Shown here: piece by piece, positions 1 through 8,278 of the stretch
How positions within the stretch are numbered: position 1 is the first letter of the stretch
Layout: the number at the start of each line of letters is the position of its first letter
NCBI GenBank assembly: GCA_009694375.1
Contig: SHVB01000003.1
Location: 1 to 64,000 of the forward strand
Reading direction: 5' to 3'
Length of the DNA: 64,000 nt
DNA from: Acidimicrobiia bacterium
GTDB taxonomy: Bacteria; Actinomycetota; Acidimicrobiia; Acidimicrobiales; VFJN01
Made by a program: the position numbers and the translations under genes
The notes under the pieces: model-generated
The model's database searches: none
What the model was told of the DNA's origin: nothing
Seen by the model: the letters and a program-made list of their open reading frames with translations, nothing else

Positions 1-225
1 GCCGCAGGCGGCGGCGGAGGCACAGGCACAGCCGCAGGCGGCGGCGGAGGCACAGGCACAGCCGCAGGCGGCGGCGGAGGCGGAGGCACAGCCGCAGGCG
101 GCGGAGGCACAGGCACAGCCGCAGGCGGCGGAGGCACAGGCACAGCCGCAGGCGGCGGAGGCACAGGCACGGCCGCAGGCGGCGGCGGAGGCACAGGCAC
201 AGCCGCAGGCGGCGGCGGAGGCACA
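1..225 (-). repeat. In-frame 27/30-bp tandem repeat encoding a Pro/Ala/Val tail
   Basis: About eight units of 30 or 27 bp run off the left edge: roughly 1-30, 31-60, 61-90, 91-117, 118-144, 145-171, 172-201 and 202-225. All unit lengths are multiples of three, so the minus-strand frame of the overlapping gene stays open and reads as repeated PPPPPAAVPV or PPPPAAVPV blocks. Units differ only by one GGC codon or single substitutions, which points to recent slippage-type expansion. It is a coding repeat, not a CRISPR: there are no unique spacers. Confidence 0.9.
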
Positions 226-458
226 GCTTGGGCACCGAAGTCGCCGTAGGTCGCCTCGTGGGCGGCGAGCGCCTGCATCACCCGCGTCACGTTGGCCGCA
301 GCCTCCGGGAACCCGCCTTTGTGCTCGGCGTAGGTCCAGGCTCCCAGTTCACGCAGGAGGGCGTCGGCGGCGGTGCGGGCCTGCTGGGCGGCGACACGGT
401 CTTGGGCGGCTTTGGTGGCCTCGCCCACCTTGGCGGCGGCCTGATCGAGAATCCCCAT
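1..458 (-). CDS. Small coiled-coil protein with Pro/Ala/Val repeat tail, 3' end outside window
   Basis: ATG at 458 is preceded by AAAGGAGATGTAG, a strong ribosome binding site, 45 nt after the pepR stop, so it is probably the last known gene of the rpsO-pnp-pepR operon. Residues 1-78 are Ala/Gln/Lys/Glu-rich and helical (begins MGILDQAAAKVG), with a conserved-looking ADALLRELG and AHEATYGDFG. From about residue 79 it becomes a PPPPPAAVPV repeat that continues past position 1. The frame stays open for 152 codons. I do not recognise a named family; small helical proteins of this look occur in other actinobacteria. No signal peptide or membrane segment is visible. The function is unknown. Confidence 0.8.
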   Translation of the reverse strand, partial: MGILDQAAAKVGEATKAAQDRVAAQQARTAADALLRELGAWTYAEHKGGFPEAAANVTRVMQALAAHEATYGDFGAQAVPPPPPAAVPVPPPPPAAVPVPPPPAAVPVPPPPAAVPVPPPPAAVPPPPPPPAAVPVPPPPPAAVPVPPPPPA

Positions 459-502
459 CTACATCTCCTTTGGCGCTGGTGACCCTCGGAGTGTAGGCAG
501 GA

Positions 503-1762
503 TCAGTCCACCAACTGTCCGACTTCGAACGGTCCCACTGCCGCCAGCGCTCGCGGACCGCTGAATACCTGCTGCAGCACCCTCGATACATCAGAGGTGG
601 TGACGGCCCGGAAACGCTCCACATGCTCGTCGATGGTGGTGATGTGATGTTCCTGCATCAGGCTCTGACCGATACGACCCATGCGTCCACCGCTGTCCTC
701 TAGGCCCAGCAGCATCGAGCCTTCGAGATACCCGATGGCGATCGCCCGCTCTGCCTCGGTAACACCCTCGGCCACGATCGCGGCCACCACATCGTCCACT
801 ACCCCAAGGGCCTCGCGGGCCCGCGGCGGGGCCGTGCCCAGATAGATCGTGAGATAACCCGCGTCCGCGAAAGCACTGGCGTGTGAGTACACAGAATACG
901 CCAGGCCTCGCTCCTCTCGGATCTCCTGGAAGAGTCGGCTGGCCATTCCCCCACCAAGGATGTGGTTGGCCACCGCCATCGCCCACCGATCCGGATCGTT
1001 GCTCGCCAAGCTCCGCCAGCCCAAACACAGATGCGCTTGCTCGGTGTCGTCGTGAATCAGCTCCACCGCGCCAGGGAAGGCCGGGGGTGGCGTGCGATCG
1101 GGCTGTTCTCCCCCCACGCCCTCGCCCAGGCGCTCCGCCACCGCCGCCACCACTTCGGCGTGATCGAGACGACCGGCCGCGGCCACCACCATGCTGGCGG
1201 GCCGATACCAGCGCTCGAAAAAGGCGGCGATGTCATCGCGGGTGAGAGCTTCGACGGTGCTCCGCTCCCCCAGCACCTCACGGCCGAGGGGGTGACTGCC
1301 GAACAAGGCCCGCGACAACAGGCCATGGGCCCGATCCTCGGGAGCGTCGAGGTTCATCAGAATCTCCTCGACGATCACCTGCCGTTCGGCATCCACGTCG
1401 AGCTCACGCAAGGCCGGTGCCCGCAGCACATCACCGAGAATGCCAATCCCCAACCTGACCTGGCGGTGCGGCAGTCGGGTGTAATACGCGGTGTATTCGC
1501 GAGCCGTGAACGCGTTCATCTCCCCCCCGACACTGTCGATGGCCTCGGCAATCGCGCGCGCCGACCGCTGTTCGGTGCCCTTGAACAACAGGTGCTCCAA
1601 AAAATGGGAGGCACCAGCCAGCGCATCGGGCTCGTCGCGTCCGCCGACGCGAATCCAGGCCCCGAGGGTGACCGAACGAGCCTCCGGCATCGACTCAGTG
1701 ACGATGCGGAGACCGTTCGGTAACTCGGTGTGCTCTACCCCTGGATCGAGCGGGCCCGTCAT
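503..1762 (-). CDS. pepR: M16 family zinc peptidase (PepR-like)
   Basis: Zinc metallopeptidase of the M16 (insulinase/processing peptidase) family, 419 residues, the usual length for the bacterial single-chain form. The inverted zinc motif HFLEH is at residues 53-57, and the downstream glutamate ligand lies in VIVEEI at about 129-134. The C-terminal half is the second, inactive M16 domain with the GGGMASRLFQEIREERGLAYSV segment split across typical positions. It starts 9 nt after the pnp stop, matching the gpsI-pepR pair of mycobacteria. The Shine-Dalgarno sequence is weak, so coupling to pnp is likely. The natural substrate is unknown; processing or degradation of small peptides is the family role. 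Confidence 0.92.
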   Translation of the reverse strand: MTGPLDPGVEHTELPNGLRIVTESMPEARSVTLGAWIRVGGRDEPDALAGASHFLEHLLFKGTEQRSARAIAEAIDSVGGEMNAFTAREYTAYYTRLPHRQVRLGIGILGDVLRAPALRELDVDAERQVIVEEILMNLDAPEDRAHGLLSRALFGSHPLGREVLGERSTVEALTRDDIAAFFERWYRPASMVVAAAGRLDHAEVVAAVAERLGEGVGGEQPDRTPPPAFPGAVELIHDDTEQAHLCLGWRSLASNDPDRWAMAVANHILGGGMASRLFQEIREERGLAYSVYSHASAFADAGYLTIYLGTAPPRAREALGVVDDVVAAIVAEGVTEAERAIAIGYLEGSMLLGLEDSGGRMGRIGQSLMQEHHITTIDEHVERFRAVTTSDVSRVLQQVFSGPRALAAVGPFEVGQLVD

Positions 1763-1771
1763 GAACTGGGG

Positions 1772-4183
1772 CTAGCGACGACCGCCGCCACCGCTGCGAC
1801 CACGACGCTCGCCGCCCCGACCGCCACCGTCAGGCGCCGCCGCCGGGCCGAGATCGCCGAACTGCTCACGGGCTTCGGACTCGAAGGAATCCTCAAAAGA
1901 CACCGTGTCGCTGGCCGGCGCCGGGGAGGACTCGGCGCGAGGGGCCCGGTCCTCACGGGGGGCCCGGTCACGACCACGATCACCACCCCCGCTGGATACT
2001 GCGCTGTCGGGGATCTCAACGGCACCGGCGAGGCTCAAGGAGACCTTGCCATTCGGGTCGACATCGTCGACCTTCACCTCCACCTCGTCACCGAGACTGA
2101 AGACATCCTCCACCCGATCGATGCGCTTGCCGCCACCAATCTTGGAGATGTGCAGCAGGCCATCGCGCCCCGGAAGGATGTTCACGAACGCACCGAACTT
2201 GGTGATGTTCACCACCCGGCCCGGGTAGACCGCCCCCACATCCGCAGTGGGCGGGTTGAGGATGAGCTTGATCTGCCGCTCGGCCTCTTCCAGCCGGAAC
2301 TTCTCGGGAGATCCGATGGTGACAGTGCCCACCATGCCGTCGTCGTCCACGGAGATGTCGGCACCGGTTTCGGCCTGAATGGCGTTGATGACCTTGCCCT
2401 TCGGACCGATGACCTCGCCGATCTTGTCGATCGGGATCTCGAAGCTGACGACCTTGGGGGCGGTCTCTCCCACCTCAGAGCGGGGCTCGGCAATGGCCTT
2501 CTGCATGACCTCAAGGATGGCCAGACGAGCCTCTTTGGCCTGCTGGAGCGCCTGGGCCAAGACGTCGGCGGGGAGGCCGTCGATCTTGGTATCAAGTTGC
2601 AGCGCGGTGACGAACTCGCTGGTACCGGCCACCTTGAAGTCCATGTCGCCGAAGGCGTCCTCGGTGCCGAGGATGTCGGTGAGGGTGGTGTACTTGCCGT
2701 CTTCGTAGATGAGGCCCATCGCGATGCCGGCCACGGCTGCCTTGATCGGCACGCCGCCGTCCATGAGCGCCAAAGTGGAGCCGCAAACTGAACCCATGGA
2801 GGTGGAACCATTGGAACTCAGCACCTCCGACACGACCCGCAGCGCATAGGCCCACTCGTCGATGGAGGGAACCACCGGCAGCAGGGCTCGCTCGGCGAGA
2901 AGGCCATGGCCGATCTCACGGCGCTTCGGACTCCCCACCCGACCCGTCTCGCCGTTGGCGTGGGGCGGCATGTTGTAGTGGTGCATGTAGCGCTTGCGGG
3001 GCTTGTCACCGAGGTTGTCGAGCAACTGGTCCATCTTCGGCATACCGAGGGACAAGACGCTGAGCACCTGGGTCTCGCCCCGCTGGAACAGGCCCGAACC
3101 GTGGGCCTGTCCGAGGACGCCCACCTCAGAGGTGACCAGACGGAGATCAGACGGCCCACGACCGTCGATCCGAATGCCTTCGTTCACCGTGCGGGATCGG
3201 ATGGCCGCCTTCTGAATACTGCGGGCGGCCTCCTTGATCTCCTTGGTGCGACCGGCGAAGTCCCCGCTCATCTCGGCGATAGCGGTGGCAATGGCGGCGT
3301 CAGTGGCGGCGTTGCGCTCCGCCTTGGCGGCGATGGTCCCTGCCTGGGCCAAGGCATCGCCCACCAGGGCTTCAACCTTGGTTTTTACGTCGTCTTGGTA
3401 GTCGAGGACGGGGGTGAATTCGAGCGGGGTGATACCCCGACCGGCCTTCACGAGTTCTACCAACTGGGCCTGCAGGTCTATGGACTCTTTGATCCAAACC
3501 TTGCAAGCCGTGAGACCATCGGCGATGACCTCTTCGGTGACCTTGGGGGCGCCGGCTTCGTAGTGGTCCCACGCCTTCTCGGTGCCGCCAGCCTCCACCA
3601 TCATGATGGCCACGTCGTCACCCACGCCGCGTCCGGCGACGATCAATTCGAAGGTGCTCTCCTCCACCTCTTGGAAGGTGGGGTGCGGGATCCAGGTCCC
3701 GTCGGTGCTGAAGGCGATCCGCACGGCACCGATGGGACCGTGGAACGGGATGCCCGAGATCGACAGGGCGGCCGAAGCGCCATTGATGGCGAGCACGTCG
3801 TAGGGGTTCTCCTTGTCCGAGCCCATGACCGTGACCACGACCTGGGTCTCGTTGCGGAACCCGTCAGCGAAGGACGGCCGCAGCGGCCGGTCGATCAAGC
3901 GGCAGGCCAGAATGGCGGCGTCGGTAGGACGGCCCTCCCGGCGGAAAAAGCTGCCGGGGATACGCCCGGCGGCGTACATCCGCTCTTCCACGTCGACGGT
4001 GAGCGGGAAAAAGTCCATTCCCTCGCGCACGTTCTTGGCCGCGTTGGCCGTGACGAGTGCTTCGGTGCCCGCGATCTTGGCCACCACAGCCCCCTGGCTC
4101 TGGAAGGCCAGCTTGCCCGTCTCGAACGAAAGGGTCTTGTCGGTGCCACTGATAGGCGCCGTAACGATGATGGCGTCAGCCAT
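1772..4183 (-). CDS. pnp: Polyribonucleotide nucleotidyltransferase (PNPase)
   Basis: Phosphorolytic 3'-5' exoribonuclease, 803 residues. It has two RNase PH-like core domains; the second contains the catalytic-half motifs around SNGSTSMGSVCGSTLALMD. A KH domain has its GxxG loop (IGPKGK) near residue 590, an S1 domain spans about 645-715, and an Arg/Gly/Asp-rich disordered tail covers about 716-803, ending GGERRGRSGGGGRR. The tail is longer than in E. coli and resembles other actinobacterial forms. ATG follows AAGGAGG at ideal spacing. It lies downstream of rpsO, the classical rpsO-pnp pair, with a structured leader between them that may control expression. Confidence 0.97.
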   Translation of the reverse strand: MADAIIVTAPISGTDKTLSFETGKLAFQSQGAVVAKIAGTEALVTANAAKNVREGMDFFPLTVDVEERMYAAGRIPGSFFRREGRPTDAAILACRLIDRPLRPSFADGFRNETQVVVTVMGSDKENPYDVLAINGASAALSISGIPFHGPIGAVRIAFSTDGTWIPHPTFQEVEESTFELIVAGRGVGDDVAIMMVEAGGTEKAWDHYEAGAPKVTEEVIADGLTACKVWIKESIDLQAQLVELVKAGRGITPLEFTPVLDYQDDVKTKVEALVGDALAQAGTIAAKAERNAATDAAIATAIAEMSGDFAGRTKEIKEAARSIQKAAIRSRTVNEGIRIDGRGPSDLRLVTSEVGVLGQAHGSGLFQRGETQVLSVLSLGMPKMDQLLDNLGDKPRKRYMHHYNMPPHANGETGRVGSPKRREIGHGLLAERALLPVVPSIDEWAYALRVVSEVLSSNGSTSMGSVCGSTLALMDGGVPIKAAVAGIAMGLIYEDGKYTTLTDILGTEDAFGDMDFKVAGTSEFVTALQLDTKIDGLPADVLAQALQQAKEARLAILEVMQKAIAEPRSEVGETAPKVVSFEIPIDKIGEVIGPKGKVINAIQAETGADISVDDDGMVGTVTIGSPEKFRLEEAERQIKLILNPPTADVGAVYPGRVVNITKFGAFVNILPGRDGLLHISKIGGGKRIDRVEDVFSLGDEVEVKVDDVDPNGKVSLSLAGAVEIPDSAVSSGGGDRGRDRAPREDRAPRAESSPAPASDTVSFEDSFESEAREQFGDLGPAAAPDGGGRGGERRGRSGGGGRR

Positions 4184-4240
4184 GTTTGTTCCTCCTTGCC
4201 AGCTCGGGGACTCCCCCGGCCGGATCTGAGGCGACAGCGG

Positions 4241-4293
4241 CCAGTTCCCAGGTGGCGACCACCGGAGGAGCCCCTCCGGGAGTCGGCAACTGG
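4241..4293 (-). promoter_or_regulatory. Structured rpsO-pnp intergenic RNA (possible pnp autoregulatory leader)
   Basis: The transcript between rpsO and pnp can form an outer stem, CCAGTT (4241-4246) with AACTGG (4288-4293), enclosing two hairpins: GGTGG/CCACC (4251-4255 with 4259-4263) and CCGGAGG/CCTCCGG (4262-4268 with 4273-4279). The two inner stems share 4262-4263, so at full length they compete by two bases. It is 58 nt upstream of the pnp start. In E. coli the pnp leader hairpin is cut by RNase III and mediates PNPase autoregulation; a similar role here is inference. Confidence 0.55.
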
Positions 4294-4336
4294 CAGCTGA
4301 CCCGCCTTGCCGCCAAGCGTGTGGGTGGGTTGCGCC

Positions 4337-4609
4337 TTAGCGCCGCAACCCCATCTTCGTGATGATCGAGCGGTATCGCTCCACATCATTCTTGCGCACA
4401 TAGTCGAGCAGGCGACGACGTTGTCCCACCAGCATCAGCAGGCCGCGCCGGCTGTGGTGGTCCTTCTTGTGCTTTTGCAGATGCTCGTTGAGGTGGTTGA
4501 TCCGCTTCGTGAGGATCGCAATCTGCACCTCGGGCGAGCCGGTGTCGGTGTCGTGGAGGCGATGCTCCGCAATGATCCCGGACTTCTGCTTGTCGATCTG
4601 CTCAGACAT
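4337..4609 (-). CDS. rpsO: 30S ribosomal protein S15
   Basis: S15 binds 16S rRNA helices 20-22 early in platform assembly. The protein is 90 residues, the standard length, starting [12 protein letters not shown]. It contains the family signature region [17 protein letters not shown] and the C-terminal [12 protein letters not shown] segment. The ATG at 4609 was chosen over upstream in-frame starts because it gives the canonical N-terminus and has GGAG about 10 nt upstream. It heads the rpsO-pnp-pepR unit. The leader can form a GGAGC-AAA-GCTCC hairpin (4684-4696). Confidence 0.97.
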   Translation of the reverse strand: MSEQIDKQKSGIIAEHRLHDTDTGSPEVQIAILTKRINHLNEHLQKHKKDHHSRRGLLMLVGQRRRLLDYVRKNDVERYRSIITKMGLRR

Positions 4610-4732
4610 ACCTAGAGATTCTCCGTGGGGAGGGGGGACTGGGGCCCGGCTCCGGTGAGCGCTGCACAGGGCTGGCGCATCGGGGAGCAAAGCTCCTCAG
4701 CAGCCCGAATAGGACCTACTGAGAACCTGGCC

Positions 4733-4763
4733 AGGATAGCAGTCGCCCCCCCGAAGCCCGCAA
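4733..4763 (-). promoter_or_regulatory. Candidate promoter for rpsO-pnp
   Basis: On the minus strand, TTGCGG (4758-4763) and TATCCT (4733-4738) are separated by 19 nt, in the gap after the alpha/beta hydrolase stop. This would give a leader of about 115 nt before rpsO. The -10 fits TANNNT; the spacing is slightly long and the -35 is imperfect. Confidence 0.35.
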
Positions 4764-4776
4764 TCGCCGCCTCCGC

Positions 4777-5997
4777 TCAGCCGTCGGCCGACCGGGCGGG
4801 GAGGCACGTCCAGGCGAACCGAGGGGCCCGATGGAGGTCCTGGGTATCGTGGACCCGCTGACGGGGCGTGAGATCGAGAACGAGCGCGTTGGGCTCGTAG
4901 AGGGCCGCTTCCACCTCGTCGTCGCTGGCATCGACCGGATCGATCCCGTGCCGGAGTTGGGCGTTGAGCACGGCGGTGCCAAGGCGTCCCCGCATCAGTT
5001 CATGCACGATGGCGGGCAGGGTTTCGGGGTCTTTGAGGAGCCAGGAGTGCGAACCGCCCTTCACCACCACAAGGTCTCCTCGAGTTCGCCGCGCTGCGTC
5101 TTTGGCCGTGGCGAGCGGGACGGCAAAATCGCGAGTGCCATGGATAACGAATACCGGGATCTTCTCCTCCCCCAGGGTTTCGAGCATCCACCTACTCCCG
5201 CGGCTACGCAGGATGGAGGCCGACGGCCCCAACAAACGCCACGGCCGCCGGAGGTGCCCCCGGATGGTCGGGATCACGAGATGGCCGAGCTTGAGGGCCT
5301 GGCGAGGGTCGCCGAACCACGGCAGCGTGGAGACCGTATCCACCACCAACGTGGCGCCCACCACCCCGAGAAGTGGCGGGAACACCCGGAACAGGTTGAC
5401 CATCCGATCCCAGGTATCACCCACAATCGCATCGAGCAGGACCACCGCGATCGCCCGGGACGGCTCCATGGCGGCCAACTCGGTCACCAGACGACCGCCC
5501 ATGGAGTGTCCCACCAGGACCGCTTCAGCCACGCCCAGGTGGTCGAGCACCCGACCGAGCAACTCGGCGTAGCTCGTCATGGTCGCCGCGCCGGTGGGGA
5601 GGCCGAGGGTGCCACCATGACCGGCGGCATCCACGGCGATCACCTTGAACCCGAGGTCGACCAGCCGAGACAGCGTCTGGGCGTAGAGGATCCCTTCGGC
5701 GGAGAAGCCGTGCACCACCACGAGCGGGACGCCTCGTCCGCACACCGCCACCCCCACGGTGTGGCCATCGGGCAAGGTGATCTGATGGCGCGCCAGGCGC
5801 GGCAGGGTGACATCAACTTCTTCGTCCACCTTCAACCCGGGTCCGATAATCGGATCAGTGGCCGGCGCCAGGTGGCGTATCACCGGGCGGCCCCCCGGGG
5901 CGGGTTGGTGGTCCTCTACCCGCACCACGATCGGATCCCAGCCCTCATCCATCGTCTCAGTCTGGCCTACCGCCCGGCTTGCCCCGACCACCCCCAC
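4777..5997 (-). CDS. Alpha/beta hydrolase
   Basis: Serine hydrolase of the alpha/beta fold, 406 residues. The oxyanion segment VVVHGFS, the nucleophile elbow GHSMGG, a late acid in HGTRDFAVPL and a histidine in GGSHSW form the expected catalytic set. About 75 N-terminal and 60 C-terminal residues lie outside the fold. GTG at 5997 has GAGGTGA overlapping the ribF stop, implying coupling; an internal ATG at 5952 lacks a ribosome binding site. It is the last gene of the nusA-infB-ribF operon. No signal peptide is seen. The substrate cannot be inferred. Confidence 0.85.
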   Translation of the reverse strand: MGVVGASRAVGQTETMDEGWDPIVVRVEDHQPAPGGRPVIRHLAPATDPIIGPGLKVDEEVDVTLPRLARHQITLPDGHTVGVAVCGRGVPLVVVHGFSAEGILYAQTLSRLVDLGFKVIAVDAAGHGGTLGLPTGAATMTSYAELLGRVLDHLGVAEAVLVGHSMGGRLVTELAAMEPSRAIAVVLLDAIVGDTWDRMVNLFRVFPPLLGVVGATLVVDTVSTLPWFGDPRQALKLGHLVIPTIRGHLRRPWRLLGPSASILRSRGSRWMLETLGEEKIPVFVIHGTRDFAVPLATAKDAARRTRGDLVVVKGGSHSWLLKDPETLPAIVHELMRGRLGTAVLNAQLRHGIDPVDASDDEVEAALYEPNALVLDLTPRQRVHDTQDLHRAPRFAWTCLPARSADG

Positions 5998-6006
5998 CGG
6001 CAGGGC

Positions 6007-6957
6007 TCACCTCAGCCGAGCACGCGCGTCGTGGCAGTCTTGTTGGATCTGCTCCACAAGGGCCTCGACGGTGCCGTAGCGCTCTTCGCCGCGCAGCCGC
6101 GCCACGAAACGCACCTTGGCTGGCTCGTCGTACAGATCGCCGGTGAAATCCAGGAGGTGGGCCTCCAACAGACTGGCATGGGCCTCGGCATAGAAGGTCG
6201 GACGGCGACCCAGAGAGATGGCGGTGGGGTGCACCGAGCCGTCGGGGCGCTCGTACCACCCGGCGTAGATGCCATCGGCAGGCAAGAGGATGTCGCCTGA
6301 TACCGAGACGTTGGCGGTGGGAAACCCGAGTTCCCGACCGCGTTCATCGCCATGGGCCACGATCCCACGCACCTCATAGGGGCGGCCCAACATCACCTGC
6401 GCCCGCTCTAAATCACCTTCTACCAGCGCGTGTCGGATGGCGGTAGAGGACGCCTTATCGCCATCGGCAGCCGGGGAGCCGGAAGCATCGACCAACGCCA
6501 TGCCCTCCACCTTGAAGTGCTGGCGCGCCCCCAGGGCCCGCAAGAGTTCCACGTTGCCTTGTCGCTGGTACCCGAAATGGAAGTCCTCCCCCACGATCAC
6601 CGCCACGGCCGCCAGGCATTCCACCAACACCTCGGTGGCGAAAACTCCGGCGGGCTCCTTGGAGCGCGCCTCGTCGAAGGTGACCACGAGGCAACGGTCG
6701 ATACCCGTGGCGGCGAGAAGCTCAAGCTTCTGATCGAGGTCCGTGAGTAGTCGAGGGGCCGACTCCGGACGAACGACCGAAGCCGGATGGCGGTCGAAGG
6801 TGACCACGGCACTGTCGTAGCCGCCCGCCGCCGCCTGCCGTCGAACCTCGGCAATCACCGCCTGGTGCCCAAGGTGCACGCCGTCGTACGCGCCGATAGT
6901 CACCACGCTGCCCTTGGCGGGGCGCGGACAGGACCCCACGTCGTGCAGTACCTCCAT
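6007..6957 (-). CDS. ribF: Bifunctional riboflavin kinase / FAD synthetase
   Basis: Converts riboflavin to FMN and FMN to FAD. The protein is 316 residues. The N-terminal nucleotidyltransferase domain has GAYDGVHLGHQ at 22-32 in place of the more usual GxFDGVHxGH. The C-terminal flavokinase domain, from about 185, has GRELGFPTANV. ATG at 6957 lies 9 nt after the truB stop. It lacks a clear Shine-Dalgarno, but TAACCT (overlapping the truB stop) lies 6 nt upstream, so an extra leaderless transcript is possible. The truB-ribF pairing is conserved in many bacteria. Confidence 0.96.
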   Translation of the reverse strand: MEVLHDVGSCPRPAKGSVVTIGAYDGVHLGHQAVIAEVRRQAAAGGYDSAVVTFDRHPASVVRPESAPRLLTDLDQKLELLAATGIDRCLVVTFDEARSKEPAGVFATEVLVECLAAVAVIVGEDFHFGYQRQGNVELLRALGARQHFKVEGMALVDASGSPAADGDKASSTAIRHALVEGDLERAQVMLGRPYEVRGIVAHGDERGRELGFPTANVSVSGDILLPADGIYAGWYERPDGSVHPTAISLGRRPTFYAEAHASLLEAHLLDFTGDLYDEPAKVRFVARLRGEERYGTVEALVEQIQQDCHDARARLR

Positions 6958-6966
6958 GGGACGAGG

Positions 6967-7869
6967 TTAGGGCTGCCCGGCCGGCGCGAGCACGACGGAG
7001 GGCTTGGCCAAGCCCTCGTGGTACCCCTCGTACACCGCCAGCAGGTTGCCCGCCGGTCCTACGATCGGCCACGGCCCCTCCCCCACCAGCCCCAGAACCT
7101 GCCGCGGCAAGACCTTTCCAAAGCCCACTGCGGTCGCCACCTCGTCGTCCACGATGACCATCGCCATGTCGCCCAGGGCTGCCGCCGGGCTCAGAAGACC
7201 CTCGGGGGTGATGGCCTCCACCGCTACTGCTCGATCCACGGAAAAGGACCCGATGGCGGTGCGACGCAGATCGCGCAAGTGGGCACCGCCCCCGAGGGCC
7301 GTACCAACCTCCGCCGCCAGGGAACGGATGTAGGTACCCGACGAGCAGATGACCTCGATGGGGAAGCAGCCCGGTTCGATGGGTGAGCCCACTGCGAAGG
7401 CGTGCACGGTCACCGGGCGGGCGGCTCGCTCGATCTCGATCCCTTGGCGGGCCAACTCGTGCAGGCGCCGGCCACCCACCTGAACCGCCGACACCATCGG
7501 GGGCACCTGGAGGATGGGGCCGGTCAGAGCGGCGGCCGCCGCCGCCACCTCGGCCCGACCCACCCCGGCCATGTCCCAGGTGCCAGTGACCGCACCGGAA
7601 GCATCGAGGGTGGCGGTAGAGGTGCCGAGGACCACGACCCCCACATAGGTCTTCGACGGAAGACCGAGGTACTGCAGGAGCCGGGTAACCTTGCCCACCC
7701 CAAGCAGCAACAGACCGGTGGCGTCGGGATCTAAGGTGCCGGAGTGCCCCACCTTTCGGGTGCCGAGCACCCCACGCGCCTTGGCGACCACGTCGTGGCT
7801 CGTCCAGCCGGCGGCCTTGTCGACCAGCGCCAGGCCATCCGGACCGGCCGGTCGGCCACCGGCGGCCAT
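6967..7869 (-). CDS. truB: tRNA pseudouridine(55) synthase
   Basis: Makes the universal pseudouridine 55 in the T-loop of tRNAs. The protein is 300 residues. The catalytic aspartate is Asp47 in GHSGTLDPDATG (family GHTGTLDPxATG), and the YxGxxxLGxxTxTxDxxG-like segment follows (TYVGVVVLGTSTATLDASG). The RNA-contacting SGTYIRSLA motif is in the C-terminal half. It starts 7 nt after the rbfA stop, with a GAGG overlapping the rbfA end. Part of the nusA-infB-rbfA-truB-ribF operon. Confidence 0.96.
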   Translation of the reverse strand: MAAGGRPAGPDGLALVDKAAGWTSHDVVAKARGVLGTRKVGHSGTLDPDATGLLLLGVGKVTRLLQYLGLPSKTYVGVVVLGTSTATLDASGAVTGTWDMAGVGRAEVAAAAAALTGPILQVPPMVSAVQVGGRRLHELARQGIEIERAARPVTVHAFAVGSPIEPGCFPIEVICSSGTYIRSLAAEVGTALGGGAHLRDLRRTAIGSFSVDRAVAVEAITPEGLLSPAAALGDMAMVIVDDEVATAVGFGKVLPRQVLGLVGEGPWPIVGPAGNLLAVYEGYHEGLAKPSVVLAPAGQP

Positions 7870-7876
7870 CAGTCGG

Positions 7877-8263
7877 TCAGACCTCGCCGTCGCGGATCTG
7901 GCGCAGCACCTCTTCGAGCCGAACCGCCCCCCGCGCTACATCGTCGGGTTTGAACACCAGTTCCGGCGTCCGCTTCACACTCGTCTGCCGACCGATCGCC
8001 GCCTGCAGGCGATGGCGTTGATTCCCGAGGGCCTCCAACACCACCTCGTCGTCGTCCTCCCCGGCGAGGGTGTCGAAATACACCGTGGCACGACGCAGAT
8101 CGGCCTCGCAGTCCACCGACATGATCGTCACCAACTCCAGGCGATCGTCGTCGAGTAGCTCGAGTTCCTCGGCCAGGATCTCCTGGAACAACTTGTTCAG
8201 ACGCGCGGTACGCGGGTAATCCCGGGCCGTGCTGTGGCTGCGGGTGCGGGCACGCTTGGGCAT
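7877..8263 (-). CDS. rbfA: Ribosome-binding factor A
   Basis: KH-fold 30S maturation factor that acts late in 16S processing and helps cold adaptation. The protein is 128 residues from ATG 8263 (MPKRARTRSH). A GTG at 8278 would add five residues (MNWTD) and overlap the infB stop. I prefer the ATG because homologues begin with a basic stretch. It contains the family helix LNKLFQEILAEEL and an acidic-hydrophobic core VTIMSVDCEADLRRATVYF. It lies immediately downstream of infB, the conserved order. Confidence 0.93.
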   Translation of the reverse strand: MPKRARTRSHSTARDYPRTARLNKLFQEILAEELELLDDDRLELVTIMSVDCEADLRRATVYFDTLAGEDDDEVVLEALGNQRHRLQAAIGRQTSVKRTPELVFKPDDVARGAVRLEEVLRQIRDGEV

Positions 8264-8278
8264 GTCAGTCCAGTTCAC

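Noticed and set aside
1-225. CRISPR-like direct repeats
   Set aside because: Units are contiguous without unique spacers, are multiples of three and are translated in a gene with a strong ribosome binding site.
2906-4300. Long open frame (464 codons) on the plus strand opposite pnp
   Set aside because: High-GC antisense shadow of a well-conserved gene; no ribosome binding site, no recognisable family, composition mirrors the pnp codon pattern.
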